Positions 43,151 through 52,652 of a stretch of 64,000 nucleotides of DNA are shown one piece after another (the first letter of the stretch is position 1; every line of letters begins with the position of its first letter). The DNA comes from Acidobacteriaceae bacterium (GTDB lineage: Bacteria; Acidobacteriota; Terriglobia; Bryobacterales; Bryobacteraceae), in assembly GCA_019240475.1 (NCBI GenBank), contig JAFAYI010000029.1, forward strand, positions 310,001 through 374,000, read 5' to 3'. The translations under genes were made by a program, and so were the position numbers. The notes beneath the pieces are model-generated. The model searched no databases. It saw only the letters and a list, made by a program, of their open reading frames with translations, and was not told the DNA's origin.

Positions 43151-44632
43151 ATGAGACCTTACCTGGCGGCCGCGCTGCTCCTGGCAACCGGTCTCCCCGC
43201 CCGCCCGCAAGAAGAAATCAAGATTGACGCCCAAGCCCAGACCTCGCCCTTTCCCCACTTTTGGGAGCAGATGTTTGGCTCCGGCCGCGCCATTCTTGCG
43301 CTTCGCGAAAGCTATCGGAACGATCTGCGAGCCGTCAAGGAAGTCACCGGTTTTCGTTATGTTCGCTTCCACGCCATACTCCACGATGAGATCGGCGTTT
43401 ACGACGAAGATGAACACGGCAACCCGGTCTACAACTTCGCCTATGTGGACCAGATCTACGACGGACTGTTGAGGAACGGAGTACGTCCGGTCGTTGAAAT
43501 CAGCTTCATGCCGAAGAAGCTGGCCTTCAACCCCGACGCGCTCCACCCCTTCTGGTATAAGCAGAACGTCTCGCCTCCCAAAAGTTGGGAAAAGTGGGAC
43601 GGGCTGATGACGGCGTTCGCTCACCACCTGGTAGAGCGTTACGGCATGGACGAAGTCGCGCAATGGTACTTCGAAGTCTGGAACGAGCCCAATATCGATT
43701 TCTGGAACGGCATTCCTCGCGAGAAGAGCTACTTCGAGTTATACGATCACACCGCGCGCGCCCTGAAGAACGTCAACGCCCGCCTGCGTGTGGGAGGGCC
43801 CGCCACCGCAGCGGCGGCCTGGGTGGATCAATTTCTAAAGCACGCAAACAAGCAACACGTACCGGTCGATTTCGTTTCCTCCCACGGCTACGCAGACGAC
43901 ACAGTCGAAGATCTCTTCGGCACGGACGAGAACATTCCGATGGATGATCGCGTCTGCCGCGCCATCGGCAAAGTGCGAGCGCAGATACAAGCTTCAGCGA
44001 TGCCGAAGCTTCCCTTGCTGTGGACCGAATGGAACGTTCCCGGCATGAAGGAAGCACGCGACACCTCCTACGTAGGACCCGCACTCGCCAACACGATCCG
44101 CGAGTGCGACGGTCTTGTCGACCAAATGTCGTTCTGGACTTTTTCCGACGTCTTCGAAGAAGGAGGCCCCATCCCTCGCCCGTTCGAAGGCCACTTCGGC
44201 CTACGAGCGGAAGGTGGAATCAACAAGCCCAGCTTTTACGATTTCGGCCTTCTGCACAAGCTCGGCGGCCAGCGGCTCGCCAATTCAGACAAGAACGTTA
44301 TCGTGACCCGGCGCAACGATGGGGCCCTCGTCATCGCGCTGTGGAACTTGGTAGACCCGGATCGAACCGGGGCTTCAAAAAAATTCCGGCTGATATTCGA
44401 CGGTGTTCGCCCAGGCGCGAACCTCGCGATCAGCCGCGTCGATAACGAGCACGGCAACACTCTCGCCGTCTACAAACGGGTGGGCAGCCCACGGTATCCA
44501 ACTGAGGATCAGATCCGCCGCATGAATGAGGAAACGATGCTCCCTCCACCCGAACAACTTCATCTCAGTGGCAACCGTCTCGACCTGGATCTGGAGCCGA
44601 ACGCGCTCGTACTGGTGGAAGTGCCTCGATAG
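43151..44632 (+). CDS. Glycoside hydrolase family 39 (beta-xylosidase-like), exported
   Basis: The 493-aa protein has a short signal (residues 1-18) and a GH39 barrel: FWEQMFGSGRAILALRESY, GFRYVRFHAILHDEIGVYDE, FEVWNEPNIDFWNG with the acid/base Glu, VDFVSSHGYADD, and LLWTEWNVPG with the nucleophile Glu. HFGLRAEGGINKPSFYDFGL and the C-terminal beta domain complete the family pattern. Beta-xylosidases and alpha-L-iduronidases belong here; the exact glycan is unknown. It is divergent from the blaI gene (59 bp) and may share that control region. The NIPSNAP gene follows within 13 bp. Confidence 0.9.
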   Translation: MRPYLAAALLLATGLPARPQEEIKIDAQAQTSPFPHFWEQMFGSGRAILALRESYRNDLRAVKEVTGFRYVRFHAILHDEIGVYDEDEHGNPVYNFAYVDQIYDGLLRNGVRPVVEISFMPKKLAFNPDALHPFWYKQNVSPPKSWEKWDGLMTAFAHHLVERYGMDEVAQWYFEVWNEPNIDFWNGIPREKSYFELYDHTARALKNVNARLRVGGPATAAAAWVDQFLKHANKQHVPVDFVSSHGYADDTVEDLFGTDENIPMDDRVCRAIGKVRAQIQASAMPKLPLLWTEWNVPGMKEARDTSYVGPALANTIRECDGLVDQMSFWTFSDVFEEGGPIPRPFEGHFGLRAEGGINKPSFYDFGLLHKLGGQRLANSDKNVIVTRRNDGALVIALWNLVDPDRTGASKKFRLIFDGVRPGANLAISRVDNEHGNTLAVYKRVGSPRYPTEDQIRRMNEETMLPPPEQLHLSGNRLDLDLEPNALVLVEVPR

Positions 44633-44645
44633 AATGCGGATCAAC

Positions 44646-45428
44646 ATGCACAGACGAAACTTTCTTGCCTCCTCTCTAGCCGCCGCCGCGCTGCCGATCG
44701 ATGCGTCTCAAGCGAACGGCTCCGGCCGCGAATATTACGAGCTCCGCCGTTATCAGCTTCACTCGGGCCCGCAACAGAAGCTCGCGAACAACTTCGTCGA
44801 AAATGCTTTGATTCCAGCCTTGAACCGCCTCGGCATCAAACCGGTCGGCGCCTTTAACCTGGAGATCGGGGTCGAAACTCCGGCGCTCTACGTCCTGATG
44901 CCGAGCACATCTCTCGAAACCCTGGCGCGCAGCGAACTCCAACTCGCCGAAGACGCCGAATACCAGAAAGCCGGCGAAGCATTCTTGAAAGCTCCGGCCA
45001 TCCAGCCGCCTTACAGCCGAATCGAAAGCACGCTGCTGATTGCCTTCGAGGGCCATCCCCGGCTCACTGTACCGCCGCCCACCGCCGAGCACGGCGCGCG
45101 CGTCTTCCAACTCCGCACCTACGAGAGCCCAAGCAACTCCGATCACCGCATTAAAGTCGAGATGTTCCACAGCGGCGAGTTCGGCGCATTCCAGCGCGCC
45201 GGCTTCTGGCAGGTCTTCTACGGCGACGCCCTCATCGGATCGCGCCTCCCTCACCTCACTTATATGTTGAGCTTCCCGGACATCGCCGAAATGAACGCGA
45301 AGTGGAAGGCCTTCGGCGCAGACCCGGAGTGGCAGAAACTGCTCGCGAATCCGAAGTTCAATTTCGAATCGATTGTCTCCAACATCACAAACCTCATACT
45401 CAATCCGGCCTCGTACTCGCAGATCTAA
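44646..45428 (+). CDS. NIPSNAP family protein with signal peptide
   Basis: The protein (260 aa from ATG 44646; ATG 44634 is also possible) starts with a Tat-like signal, HRRNFLASSLAAAALPIDAS. Two NIPSNAP-type ferredoxin-like repeats follow: YYELRRYQLHSGPQQKLANN through LETLARSELQL, and VFQLRTYESPSNSDHRIKVE through LPHLTYMLSFPDIAEMNAKW. GGA stands 6 bases before 44646. The family has no settled biochemical function; in acidobacteria and planctomycetes it is often exported beside glycosidases or dehydrogenases. It is cotranscribed with the GH39 gene. Confidence 0.9.
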   Translation: MHRRNFLASSLAAAALPIDASQANGSGREYYELRRYQLHSGPQQKLANNFVENALIPALNRLGIKPVGAFNLEIGVETPALYVLMPSTSLETLARSELQLAEDAEYQKAGEAFLKAPAIQPPYSRIESTLLIAFEGHPRLTVPPPTAEHGARVFQLRTYESPSNSDHRIKVEMFHSGEFGAFQRAGFWQVFYGDALIGSRLPHLTYMLSFPDIAEMNAKWKAFGADPEWQKLLANPKFNFESIVSNITNLILNPASYSQI

Positions 45429-45642
45429 ACCAATCGCTGCGGGAAAAATAGCGGACTTCCAGGAGTGACGCGGAAAATTATTCCGTGTCGTGCAACCGCC
45501 GCTCCCGCGGCCTTCTCGATGCGCTGCCTTAACCCGTTGAAACATTGAGGCTTATGAACTCTCGCTGACTCGGCCCTACCGACCTGCGCTTCATGGCGCC
45601 AAACTTGCATCTACCACAGCCGGGAGGAGACAACAAAACGAT

Positions 45643-45804
45643 ATGCTCTGGTACGCATGGGTATTCCTGGTGATCGCGATTCTTGCTGCCATTCTCGGAT
45701 TCGGTGGAATTGCTGCCGCGTCGGCCGGCATTGCGAAGATCTGCTTCATCATTTTCTTGGTTCTGTTTCTTGTTAGCCTGTTCGCGGGTCGTCGCGCTGT
45801 CTAG
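45643..45804 (+). CDS. DUF1328 small membrane protein (YtjA-like)
   Basis: A 53-aa protein, [20 protein letters not shown] then [20 protein letters not shown] and LFLVSLFAG, has two membrane helices with a [12 protein letters not shown] turn. This matches the DUF1328 family in length and sequence. GGGAGGAG precedes the ATG by about 13 bases. It is a single-gene unit followed by a good terminator. Members are often stress-induced; that is not shown here. The 214 bp upstream hold no other gene. Confidence 0.93.
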   Translation: MLWYAWVFLVIAILAAILGFGGIAAASAGIAKICFIIFLVLFLVSLFAGRRAV

Positions 45805-45841
45805 CCCAAGATAGCCTCGCCACGCTGGCGGTCTGATCGGT

Positions 45842-45879
45842 CCGGCAGGGACCTTGTCTCTGCCGGGCATTTCTTTTTA
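45842..45879 (+). terminator. Rho-independent terminator of the DUF1328 gene
   Basis: CCGGCAG (45842-45848) and CTGCCGG (45860-45866) pair perfectly around an 11-base loop and are followed by a T-rich tract, TTTCTTTTT (45870-45878). The amidohydrolase ATG comes 11 bases later. Confidence 0.9.
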
Positions 45880-45889
45880 CAGGCAACGA

Positions 45890-46837
45890 ATGGCCAATTC
45901 TCCCTGGAGCGATCTGCGCATCCATGACGCCCATGTCCATTTCTTCTCGCGCGCGTTCTATGCCGCGCTTGCCGCGCAGAAGAAGCTGCACGATGCAGCA
46001 GCGCTCGGCCCGATTCTGAACTGGGACATTCCCTTGCCTGATCCCACGGCGCTCGCCGAGCGCTGGATTTTAGAGCTTGATCGCAATGGCATTGAGCGCG
46101 CTTGCCTGATCGCCAGCAAACCCGGCGACGAAGAAAGCGTCACGGCCGCCGTAGCAGCCTTTCCTCAGCGCTTCTATGGTTACTTCATGTTGGATCCGCT
46201 TCAACCGGACGCGGTTGATCGATTGAAAGCGGCCGCGGAGAATCCCAGCCTTCATTGCATGTGCCTGTTTCCGGCGATGCACACATTCTCCATCGCGGAC
46301 CCGCGTCTGGCGCCTCTTCTGGAGATAGCCTCCGATTGCGGGCTCGCCGTCTTCGTCCACTGCGGAGCAATTAGCGTGGGGGTTCGCCAACGGCTGGCTC
46401 TGCCGAGTCAGTTCGATATGCGCTTCTCCAATCCATTGGAGCTTCATCCGGTCGCGTTGCACTTCCCTCGGATTCGCTTTATCGTTCCCCATTTCGGCGC
46501 CGGGCTTTTCCGCGAAGCACTGATGCTCGCCGATCTCTGCTCCAACGTTTGGCTGGACACTTCGAGCACTAATCGATGGATGCAATACGAAGATTTGGAT
46601 CTGCGCGCCGTCTTTCGACGCGCCCTTGAGTTGCTCGGTCCGGAGCGCCTGCTCTTCGGCACGGATTCAAGTTTCTTTCCGCGCGGCTGGCATGCTGAAA
46701 TTTTCGATCGGCAAGCCACGGCCTTGTATGAGCTCGGTATCGATCGGGCAACCGCGGAACAACTGTTCCGCTCCAACCTAGAGGCGCTGCTCGAACCTCG
46801 CGTTTCATATCTGAACAGCCTTGCCGGAATAACCTGA
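45890..46837 (+). CDS. Amidohydrolase 2 family metal-dependent hydrolase
   Basis: The 315-aa protein (ATG 45890; an upstream ATG at 45854 overlaps the terminator) has the TIM-barrel amidohydrolase pattern: LRIHDAHVHFF with HxH, FVHCGAISVG, FIVPHFGAGLFREAL, VWLDTSSTNRWMQ and LLFGTDSSFFPRGWH with the catalytic Asp. Such enzymes hydrolyse or decarboxylate small aromatic or cyclic acids using one metal ion. No signal peptide is present, so it is cytosolic. The substrate cannot be inferred; neighbours give no pathway. The next gene in the same direction starts 52 bp later. Confidence 0.9.
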   Translation: MANSPWSDLRIHDAHVHFFSRAFYAALAAQKKLHDAAALGPILNWDIPLPDPTALAERWILELDRNGIERACLIASKPGDEESVTAAVAAFPQRFYGYFMLDPLQPDAVDRLKAAAENPSLHCMCLFPAMHTFSIADPRLAPLLEIASDCGLAVFVHCGAISVGVRQRLALPSQFDMRFSNPLELHPVALHFPRIRFIVPHFGAGLFREALMLADLCSNVWLDTSSTNRWMQYEDLDLRAVFRRALELLGPERLLFGTDSSFFPRGWHAEIFDRQATALYELGIDRATAEQLFRSNLEALLEPRVSYLNSLAGIT

Positions 46838-46889
46838 CAAACAAGATTGGGCCCTCACTGGTACTTTCTTCGTGAGAACCCTTTAGTTT

Positions 46890-47501
46890 ATGCGTCTCCC
46901 AGTGAACGTCAGGCGGTTTCGTTCGCACGGATCCCCCCGCCGCAAACTTCCGCTCGTAGCCACCACGAACCTGCGTATCGCCCAGATTGCCGAAAACGCC
47001 GATTTCGAGTCGGTTCAGGCTTTCCGGCCAGGCGAATGGAGCCGCGTGGAAGCCTTTCGCCCGCGCGTGGTGGCTGGGCCCGCGCCCAGTCTTCGCGAGC
47101 TGGCCGAGCGCGTCGAATTAAACGTGATTGACTTGTCGTCCGTGGATCACGCCGTCTTCGTTCTCACCGGGTGCGGCGACGCTCCGCTTCAGGATGTCTT
47201 GCGCGTGGTGCTGTGGCAGACCTTTGGAGTTCCCGTTTATGAACTCTTCGTCGCGGGGCGTGGCCTGGTGGCCGCCTCCGAATGCGAGACGCACGAAGGA
47301 TGGCATGTCTCGCCGGGCGCGGCCTTCTCCATCGTGAGTGGCGAACTCATCTTCGATGGGTTCGGCCGCAAGAGCGTGCGTACCGGACTGACCGGATGGA
47401 TTGAACAAACTCCGTGCGCCTGCGGCCGCGAAGGCGCGCGCTTGCTCGATGTCGAGCAGCATGAGACCCACCCGGCGCGCCGCCTCGCCGCAACTGCATA
47501 A
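46890..47501 (+). CDS. Hypothetical protein with C-terminal Cys-x-Cys-Gly motif
   Basis: The 203-aa protein has the segments LRIAQIAENADFESVQAFRP, VDHAVFVLTGCGDAPLQDVL, WQTFGVPVYELFVAGRGLVA and GLTGWIEQTPCACGREGARL. The last (TPCACGREG) is reminiscent of the CxCGR motif near the end of phenylacetate-CoA ligase/CapK-type proteins, which may mean a detached C-terminal-like fold. The N-terminus is basic and starts at ATG 46890 without a good ribosome site. The function is not recognised. It ends 6 bp from the convergent permease gene. Confidence 0.72.
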   Translation: MRLPVNVRRFRSHGSPRRKLPLVATTNLRIAQIAENADFESVQAFRPGEWSRVEAFRPRVVAGPAPSLRELAERVELNVIDLSSVDHAVFVLTGCGDAPLQDVLRVVLWQTFGVPVYELFVAGRGLVAASECETHEGWHVSPGAAFSIVSGELIFDGFGRKSVRTGLTGWIEQTPCACGREGARLLDVEQHETHPARRLAATA

Positions 47502-47507
47502 TCCCTT

Positions 47508-49973
47508 CTAGTCGTAGCGCAGGGCGTCGACCGGTGCGATCAAACTCGCCGATCGCGCCGGCAGCAAGCAGGCCGCGAGCGCTACCAGCATTAAAGTCAG
47601 CGAAATAGCCACGAACAAGAACGTATCCGCGCTTCCCATTCCTTCCATACGGTTCTCTAACGCGCGGCTCGCGAACACGCTCAGAACAACCCCGACCGAC
47701 AGTCCTATGATCACGACGCGGCATGTGGATGCGACCACGAGCCGTAGCACGTCGCCCGGCTGCGCCCCCAGCGCCATTCGCAACCCGAACTCGCGAGTGT
47801 GCTGCGCAACCGAATAGGAAACCACGCTGAACACGCCCCCCGCGGCCAGCAGCATCCCGACTCCGCCGAATACGCCGAACAGGAAGGTCGAAAAACGTGG
47901 GTAAGCCGTTCCGGCATCCAGCCACTCCTGTAGCGTGAGCGGCGAAACGATGGGCGCACTCGCGTCCACAGACTTTACCACCTCTCGCGCCTGGTTCACG
48001 AACTTTACGGGATCTCCACTCGTGCGAACGAACATCGCGTTGTAAGGAGATGTAAGAACCGTATACGGCATGAAGACGGCCGGCTCCGGCTGTTCGCGTA
48101 GTCCCCGGTTTATCGCTGTCCCCACCACACCCACAATCTCGAATGAGTTACGATACTGTGGCGCTTTGTACATCAATTTCGGAAGCGTCTGGTTGAACAA
48201 ATCGATTTCTATATGACGGCCCTTCGGATCTTTGTTCGGAAAACAGCGCGCGGCAAAATCTTGGCTAATGACCGCCACCCGGTTCGCTCGGACGATATCA
48301 TCCTGATCGAGCAGCCGCCCTCGCAGCAGCGGCACGTGAAGCATCTGTAAGAAGCGGCTGCTGACGAGATTTACGCGGCCTATCACCGCCTCCGAAGCGG
48401 GCCTGTCGTCCAGTATTAGTTTCGAACCGGAACCGTTCCAGGGCGGCGTTCCCGACAGGCTGACGGCGGTGTCCACGACCCCCGGGTAGCGCGAGAAGCT
48501 TTCGAGAAGTCGCTCGTAGAAATCCCGCTGGCCCGCCCATTGCGTGTACTTGCCTTCCAGAATCTGGACACGAAAGGTCAGCGTGTGTCCAGGATCGTAG
48601 CCCAGCCGCTTCTGCTGCAGCAGCACGAGCCCTTTCACAGCCAGTCCCGCCCCGGTCAGCAAAACGATAGACAACGTCACTTCGAAGATCATCAGCAGAT
48701 TTTGAAGCCGCTTGCGGCTGCCGCTGATTCCACTCGCTTTGCTGGCGCTCTTCAGCACCGTGGCCTGGCTGCCGCCCGAGGCATGCAGGGCCGGCGCGAG
48801 GCCGAATATAACCCCCGTCAAAATCGAGAGGCCTACCGCGAAGCAGAGCACCGGCCAATTCACGGCAACAGCCGCTTCGTGGGGAATGGCGTGCTCGGGC
48901 ATAAGCGCCACCACCACTCGGATTGCCAAAAAGGCCAGGGCGATTCCGGCAACGCCTCCGCTCACCGCCAGCATTACGCTCTCGGTCAGCATCTGCTGGA
49001 TCAGCCGCCCCCGGGTAGCGCCAATCGAAACGCGAATCGCGATCTCGCTCTGGCGCACCGCCGCCCGCGCTAGCAGGAGATTCGCCACGTTCCCACACCC
49101 GATCAGCAACAGCAAGAGCACCGCCCCGAACAACACCAGGAGGGTTGTGGCAAACTTGCCCAGCACTCCGTCGTGAATGCTGACCCATTCCGGCCGTACG
49201 CTGCCTTCCGGGTAGAAATACGCCGGCACATGTCTTCTGAATTCGCGGAAGATAGGATCGAATTCCGCCGTGATCTGGACGGGCGTCACGCCCGGCCGCA
49301 CGCGGTAATAGATATCGACATAATCCTGCACGCTGGTACCCGCCCGCACCGGCGTGTAAACGTCGCTATCATGCCAGGTGAACCGAACGGGCATCACCGC
49401 CACGATTGTGTATTCCTTGCTGCCGAGAAAGATTCTGCGCCCGAGCACTCCCCTGTCTCCCTGGAACGTGCGCTGCCAGAACTTGTAACTGATCACCGCA
49501 ACCCGCTCCGGTTCGCCGTCCACGCTGAAGTCCTTCGCTGTGAATACGCGGCCAAACTCAGGCGCCACTCCGAAGAAATCGAAGAAGTTGTATGTGCAGT
49601 CTTCCTGCCGAACCACTTCCGGCAATATGTTCTTTCCGCTGAGAACCGCGCCGTGCCTCACGATGCCGATCTGGTCCTCCATCGTGCGGACGCGGCCTTC
49701 CAGTTCGAGGTACTGCTGGGGAGAGTAGTTCAACTGCCACTGGGCTCCATTAGGGGTCGGCGTGAACAGCCAACCGATCCGATCCGCGTTCCGATACGGA
49801 TAGGGGTCCACCAGAACCGCATAAATTACGCTGAAGATGCCGGTCGTAGCTCCGATTCCCAAGGCGATGGATAGGATGGCGACGGCGCTGAAACCCGGCC
49901 GGGCAGCTAACATCCGCCAGCCGAAGCGCGCATCCTGCCGGAACCGGTCCCAATTCGCGTATAGAGCACTCAT
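47508..49973 (-). CDS. MacB/FtsX-type ABC permease of the acidobacterial orphan (ADOP) kind
   Basis: The 821-aa protein has the duplicated permease layout. The N-terminus, RQDARFGWRMLAARPGFSAV and AILSIALGIGATTGIFSVIY, is followed by a MacB-type periplasmic core domain (about 50-250). Membrane helices and an FtsX domain lie around residues 280-430 (GCGNVANLLLARAAVRQSEI), then a second periplasmic domain and a second FtsX domain near the C-terminus (VVSYSVAQHTREFGLRMALG). No ATP-binding protein gene is nearby, as usual for these orphan permeases in Acidobacteriota. Substrate unknown; roles in export of peptides, lipids or drugs are guesses. Confidence 0.92.
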   Translation of the reverse strand: MSALYANWDRFRQDARFGWRMLAARPGFSAVAILSIALGIGATTGIFSVIYAVLVDPYPYRNADRIGWLFTPTPNGAQWQLNYSPQQYLELEGRVRTMEDQIGIVRHGAVLSGKNILPEVVRQEDCTYNFFDFFGVAPEFGRVFTAKDFSVDGEPERVAVISYKFWQRTFQGDRGVLGRRIFLGSKEYTIVAVMPVRFTWHDSDVYTPVRAGTSVQDYVDIYYRVRPGVTPVQITAEFDPIFREFRRHVPAYFYPEGSVRPEWVSIHDGVLGKFATTLLVLFGAVLLLLLIGCGNVANLLLARAAVRQSEIAIRVSIGATRGRLIQQMLTESVMLAVSGGVAGIALAFLAIRVVVALMPEHAIPHEAAVAVNWPVLCFAVGLSILTGVIFGLAPALHASGGSQATVLKSASKASGISGSRKRLQNLLMIFEVTLSIVLLTGAGLAVKGLVLLQQKRLGYDPGHTLTFRVQILEGKYTQWAGQRDFYERLLESFSRYPGVVDTAVSLSGTPPWNGSGSKLILDDRPASEAVIGRVNLVSSRFLQMLHVPLLRGRLLDQDDIVRANRVAVISQDFAARCFPNKDPKGRHIEIDLFNQTLPKLMYKAPQYRNSFEIVGVVGTAINRGLREQPEPAVFMPYTVLTSPYNAMFVRTSGDPVKFVNQAREVVKSVDASAPIVSPLTLQEWLDAGTAYPRFSTFLFGVFGGVGMLLAAGGVFSVVSYSVAQHTREFGLRMALGAQPGDVLRLVVASTCRVVIIGLSVGVVLSVFASRALENRMEGMGSADTFLFVAISLTLMLVALAACLLPARSASLIAPVDALRYD

Positions 49974-50060
49974 TTGTTCTTGTTTCGCCTAATGAGCGGT
50001 GATTTAAGTGTAACTAACATATCTTATGCTCTTTACCGCCCGGTTAGTCGCAGAAAACGA

Positions 50061-50090
50061 TTGACTCCTTCGCGCCGATCGCCTTATGCT
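50061..50090 (+). promoter_or_regulatory. Candidate promoter of the small Cys-rich protein gene
   Basis: TTGACT (50061-50066), an 18-bp spacer and TATGCT (50085-50090) lie 60 bp before the start codon at 50150. Confidence 0.5.
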
Positions 50091-50149
50091 CATCGTGGAC
50101 TTGCACGACGATGCCTGCGGTCCAGAAAAAAACAGAAAGGAAACGGATT

Positions 50150-50356
50150 ATGCGAAAACTGAAATTTTACGTGTTTTGCTCCGCGGCAGCTACCGTCTTC
50201 AGCTACGTCGGCTGGATACTCGCGACACCCGCTTCGGCCCAGGAACCGGCCTGCACCTGTGGGCCAGCGAGTCCCTGTCCCTCCGGTTACAAGTGCGGCG
50301 GCGTGTGTTCGCCCAAAACGAGCCAATACTACGGCGCGGAGTGCATTCCGGAGTAG
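50150..50356 (+). CDS. Small secreted Cys-rich protein (68 aa)
   Basis: From ATG 50150 (ribosome site AAGGAAACGG) the product has a clear signal peptide (residues 1-31, ending TPASAQ). A mature peptide of about 36 residues follows with six Cys: ACTCGPASPCPSGYKCGGVC then YYGAECIPE. The even number and spacing suggest three disulfides. Known six-Cys secreted peptides include antimicrobial peptides and inhibitors, but no family can be named. It stands alone with its own candidate promoter, divergent from the ADOP permease. Confidence 0.75.
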   Translation: MRKLKFYVFCSAAATVFSYVGWILATPASAQEPACTCGPASPCPSGYKCGGVCSPKTSQYYGAECIPE

Positions 50357-50383
50357 ACAGATTCCGATGCGCAGGCGGCCGGA

Positions 50384-50701
50384 TTACTTTGCCGCCTCCC
50401 CGAACATCGACTTCAACTGGCGAACCAGTTCCGCCAGCGCGACATAGATATTCAACAAACCCAACCCGCTGAGCGCGCCCCGGAAATAGCGGCTCATCCA
50501 TATCTCCGACAGGCGCGGCGAGTGCACGGGAATCCAGCTCAAATCCCAATTCTGAAGCCACGGAAATACGATAAGAAACATCCCCAACTCAAACGCAAAC
50601 ACAACCAGGCAGAAGCCCAGAACGCGGCGCTGCCAGCGCATGGCGCGGCTGCCTCTCGCGGGTACTGGCGGACGCGGCCGAGCCGGAGTGTGAGTGCTCA
50701 T
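50384..50701 (-). CDS. Small two-TM membrane protein
   Basis: The 105-aa protein has a Pro/Arg-rich N-terminus, a first membrane helix (VLGFCLVVFAFELGMFLIVF, about 27-46), a loop with WDLSWIPVHSPRLSEIWMS, and a second helix (ALSGLGLLNIYVALAELV, about 76-93). The pattern is like small acidobacterial membrane proteins found after rnhB, by impression only. Its ATG overlaps the rnhB stop (ATGA), making it the last gene of the ffh-rplS-rnhB operon. Function unknown. Confidence 0.8.
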   Translation of the reverse strand: MSTHTPARPRPPVPARGSRAMRWQRRVLGFCLVVFAFELGMFLIVFPWLQNWDLSWIPVHSPRLSEIWMSRYFRGALSGLGLLNIYVALAELVRQLKSMFGEAAK

Positions 50702-51504
50702 GCTTTTGCGCCGGCCTCCTTCGCACTCTCGAGGCCGGCTTTGTCGAACAGTTCACCCTGCGCGGGCGCTTGCGTCAGATAACCGGTCCAATGCGCTCGC
50801 GAGCAGTTCATCCGCACCGGTTCGAAGCTGAAGCGATGCAGCAGGGTCGGGCCGCACGCGCGTAGCGCTCGCTTATGATCGGGCGTCGAGTAGCCTTTAT
50901 TCGAAGCCAAGTTGTACTGCGGAAAAACGCGGTCCCATTCAGCCATGCAAGCATCGCGGTGCACCTTGGCGAGAATCGATGCCGCGGCAATCGCTCTGCA
51001 CCGCGCGTCGCCATCGATCAACGCAAGCTGTTCGATGGGCAGATCGACCTTTACCGCGTCCACCAGCAGGTAGTCGGGCTGCATATCGAGCGCTTCCACC
51101 GCGCGCCGCATAGCGATCCTCGAAGCCTGGTAGATGTTGATCTGATCGATCTCGAAAACGTCGGCAGCCCCGACCGCCCAACAAACAGCCCGAGCCCTTA
51201 TATGCCGGGCGAGCCGCTCGCGCTCCTCGGCTTCAATGATCTTGCTGTCGCACAGGCCTCGAATCGGTCGCAGCGGATCCAGGATCACCGCCGCGGCAAA
51301 GACCGGACCAAACAGGCAGCCGCGCCCCACTTCATCGACGCCGGCAATTCGCGCAAAGCCGCGTTCCCGCGCCTCGCGTTCGTAGGTGCTCACGCATCGG
51401 ATGGAATGCTCGGCGTTGCCTCCGATAGACCTCTGCCGAACGCGCTTGGAATCGGCCTTCGAGCGCCGCGGCCCAGATGTTTTTCCGCCAGCAGCTTTCG
51501 CCAC
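50698..51504 (-). CDS. rnhB: Ribonuclease HII
   Basis: The enzyme removes ribonucleotides from DNA. Marks are IAGVDEVGRGCLFGPVFAAA with Asp-Glu, LCDSKIIEAEERERLA, YLLVDAVKVDLPIEQ with catalytic Asp, SILAKVHRDACM and YNLASNKGYSTPDH. The 268-aa frame from GTG 51504 has an N-terminal basic extension of about 40 residues; GTG 51393 would give a more usual length of about 231 aa, so the start is uncertain. It lies 29 bp after rplS, as in many bacteria. Confidence 0.94.
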   Translation of the reverse strand: MAKAAGGKTSGPRRSKADSKRVRQRSIGGNAEHSIRCVSTYEREARERGFARIAGVDEVGRGCLFGPVFAAAVILDPLRPIRGLCDSKIIEAEERERLARHIRARAVCWAVGAADVFEIDQINIYQASRIAMRRAVEALDMQPDYLLVDAVKVDLPIEQLALIDGDARCRAIAAASILAKVHRDACMAEWDRVFPQYNLASNKGYSTPDHKRALRACGPTLLHRFSFEPVRMNCSRAHWTGYLTQAPAQGELFDKAGLESAKEAGAKA

Positions 51505-51533
51505 GCAGAACGCAGATCCGAACGCTTCGTTCC

Positions 51534-51884
51534 TTACGTGCGCTCCCGCAAACGCGCCGCTTTGCCCTTCAGATTGCGCAGGTAATATAGTTTGGCGCGC
51601 CGCACCCTTCCGGTACGCACCAGGTCGATGTGATCGATCACCGGCGCGTGCACCGGGAAAATGCGCTCCACGCCTTGCCCGAAGCTCACCTTGCGAACCG
51701 TGATGGTCTCGCCCATGCCGGTGTTCTTGCGCGCGATCACAGTACCCTCGAAGGCCTGCAGACGCTCTTTGTCGCCTTCCTTGATGCGAACATGGACACG
51801 GATCGTGTCGCCCGGCCGAAACTCCGGGTGTGGCGTCTGGCGCCCATGCTTGCTGATGAATTTGCTAACCAGTGCGTTCTGCAT
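51534..51884 (-). CDS. rplS: 50S ribosomal protein L19
   Basis: The 116-aa protein has the L19 pattern: [60 protein letters not shown] and [20 protein letters not shown]. It sits at the junction of the 30S and 50S subunits. It follows trmD by 4 bp and precedes rnhB, the standard order. Confidence 0.98.
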   Translation of the reverse strand: MQNALVSKFISKHGRQTPHPEFRPGDTIRVHVRIKEGDKERLQAFEGTVIARKNTGMGETITVRKVSFGQGVERIFPVHAPVIDHIDLVRTGRVRRAKLYYLRNLKGKAARLRERT

Positions 51885-51888
51885 ATCT

Positions 51889-52593
51889 CTATTCTGCCTC
51901 TCCGCGCCTGACCGTTAAGTCCGGCCGGCAGCGCTCTGTCTTTTCGCGCGACGCGGCCCGGCGCCAGCGCTTGATCTCCTCGTGATTGCCGCCCAGCAGC
52001 ACGGCGGGCACCTTCCAGCCGCGGAACTCCGCCGGTCTGGTGTACTGGGGGCAATCCAACAACCCGTCATTCTCCTCGCTAAAACTTTCGTTTCGCGAAG
52101 AATCCGCATTCCCAAGCACGCCGGGCAACAGCCGCGCCACGCAATCCACTACCATGCACGCCGCCAGTTCTCCGCCGCTCAACACAAAATCGCCGACCGA
52201 TATCTCCTCATCCGCCAGGTACTCGGCTATCCGTTCGTCGACCCCTTCGTACCGCCCGCAGATCAACAGCAAATCGTCCAGCTCCGCATACCGCCGCGCC
52301 GCCGATTGCGTGAAACGCCTGCCCTGAGCCGATAACAGAACCACTTTCTGCCGGTTGGTCCTATTCGGCAGAATGGCTTCCACTGCCTCGAACACAGGCT
52401 GCGGCTTGAGCAGCATACCCTCGCCGCCGCCGAACGGCCGATCGTCCACCGTCCGGTGACGATCATATGTCCAGTGTCTCAAATCTCGGATGCAAATCTC
52501 CAATCGTCCCTCGGCTTGCGCCCTGGCCACCACGCCATGCCCAAACGGCCCGGAGAAGAACTCCGGGAAAATCGTGACGATCTGAAACCGCAT
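51889..52593 (-). CDS. trmD: tRNA (guanine(37)-N1)-methyltransferase
   Basis: The 234-aa SPOUT enzyme methylates G37 of tRNAs with G36, preventing frameshifts. Motifs are [73 protein letters not shown] and [20 protein letters not shown], forming the trefoil knot SAM site. The C-terminal domain is complete. It lies between rimM and rplS, the usual place; 59 bp separate it from rimM. Confidence 0.98.
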   Translation of the reverse strand: MRFQIVTIFPEFFSGPFGHGVVARAQAEGRLEICIRDLRHWTYDRHRTVDDRPFGGGEGMLLKPQPVFEAVEAILPNRTNRQKVVLLSAQGRRFTQSAARRYAELDDLLLICGRYEGVDERIAEYLADEEISVGDFVLSGGELAACMVVDCVARLLPGVLGNADSSRNESFSEENDGLLDCPQYTRPAEFRGWKVPAVLLGGNHEEIKRWRRAASREKTERCRPDLTVRRGEAE

Positions 52594-52652
52594 TTCTAAG
52601 TCGCCCTCGGCCGGCTATTTCCTGGCCCGGTGAAACTTCGCCCGCGGCGCCA

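Noticed and set aside
44676..45545. 289-codon open frame on the minus strand
   Set aside because: Antisense to the NIPSNAP gene; no recognisable motif.
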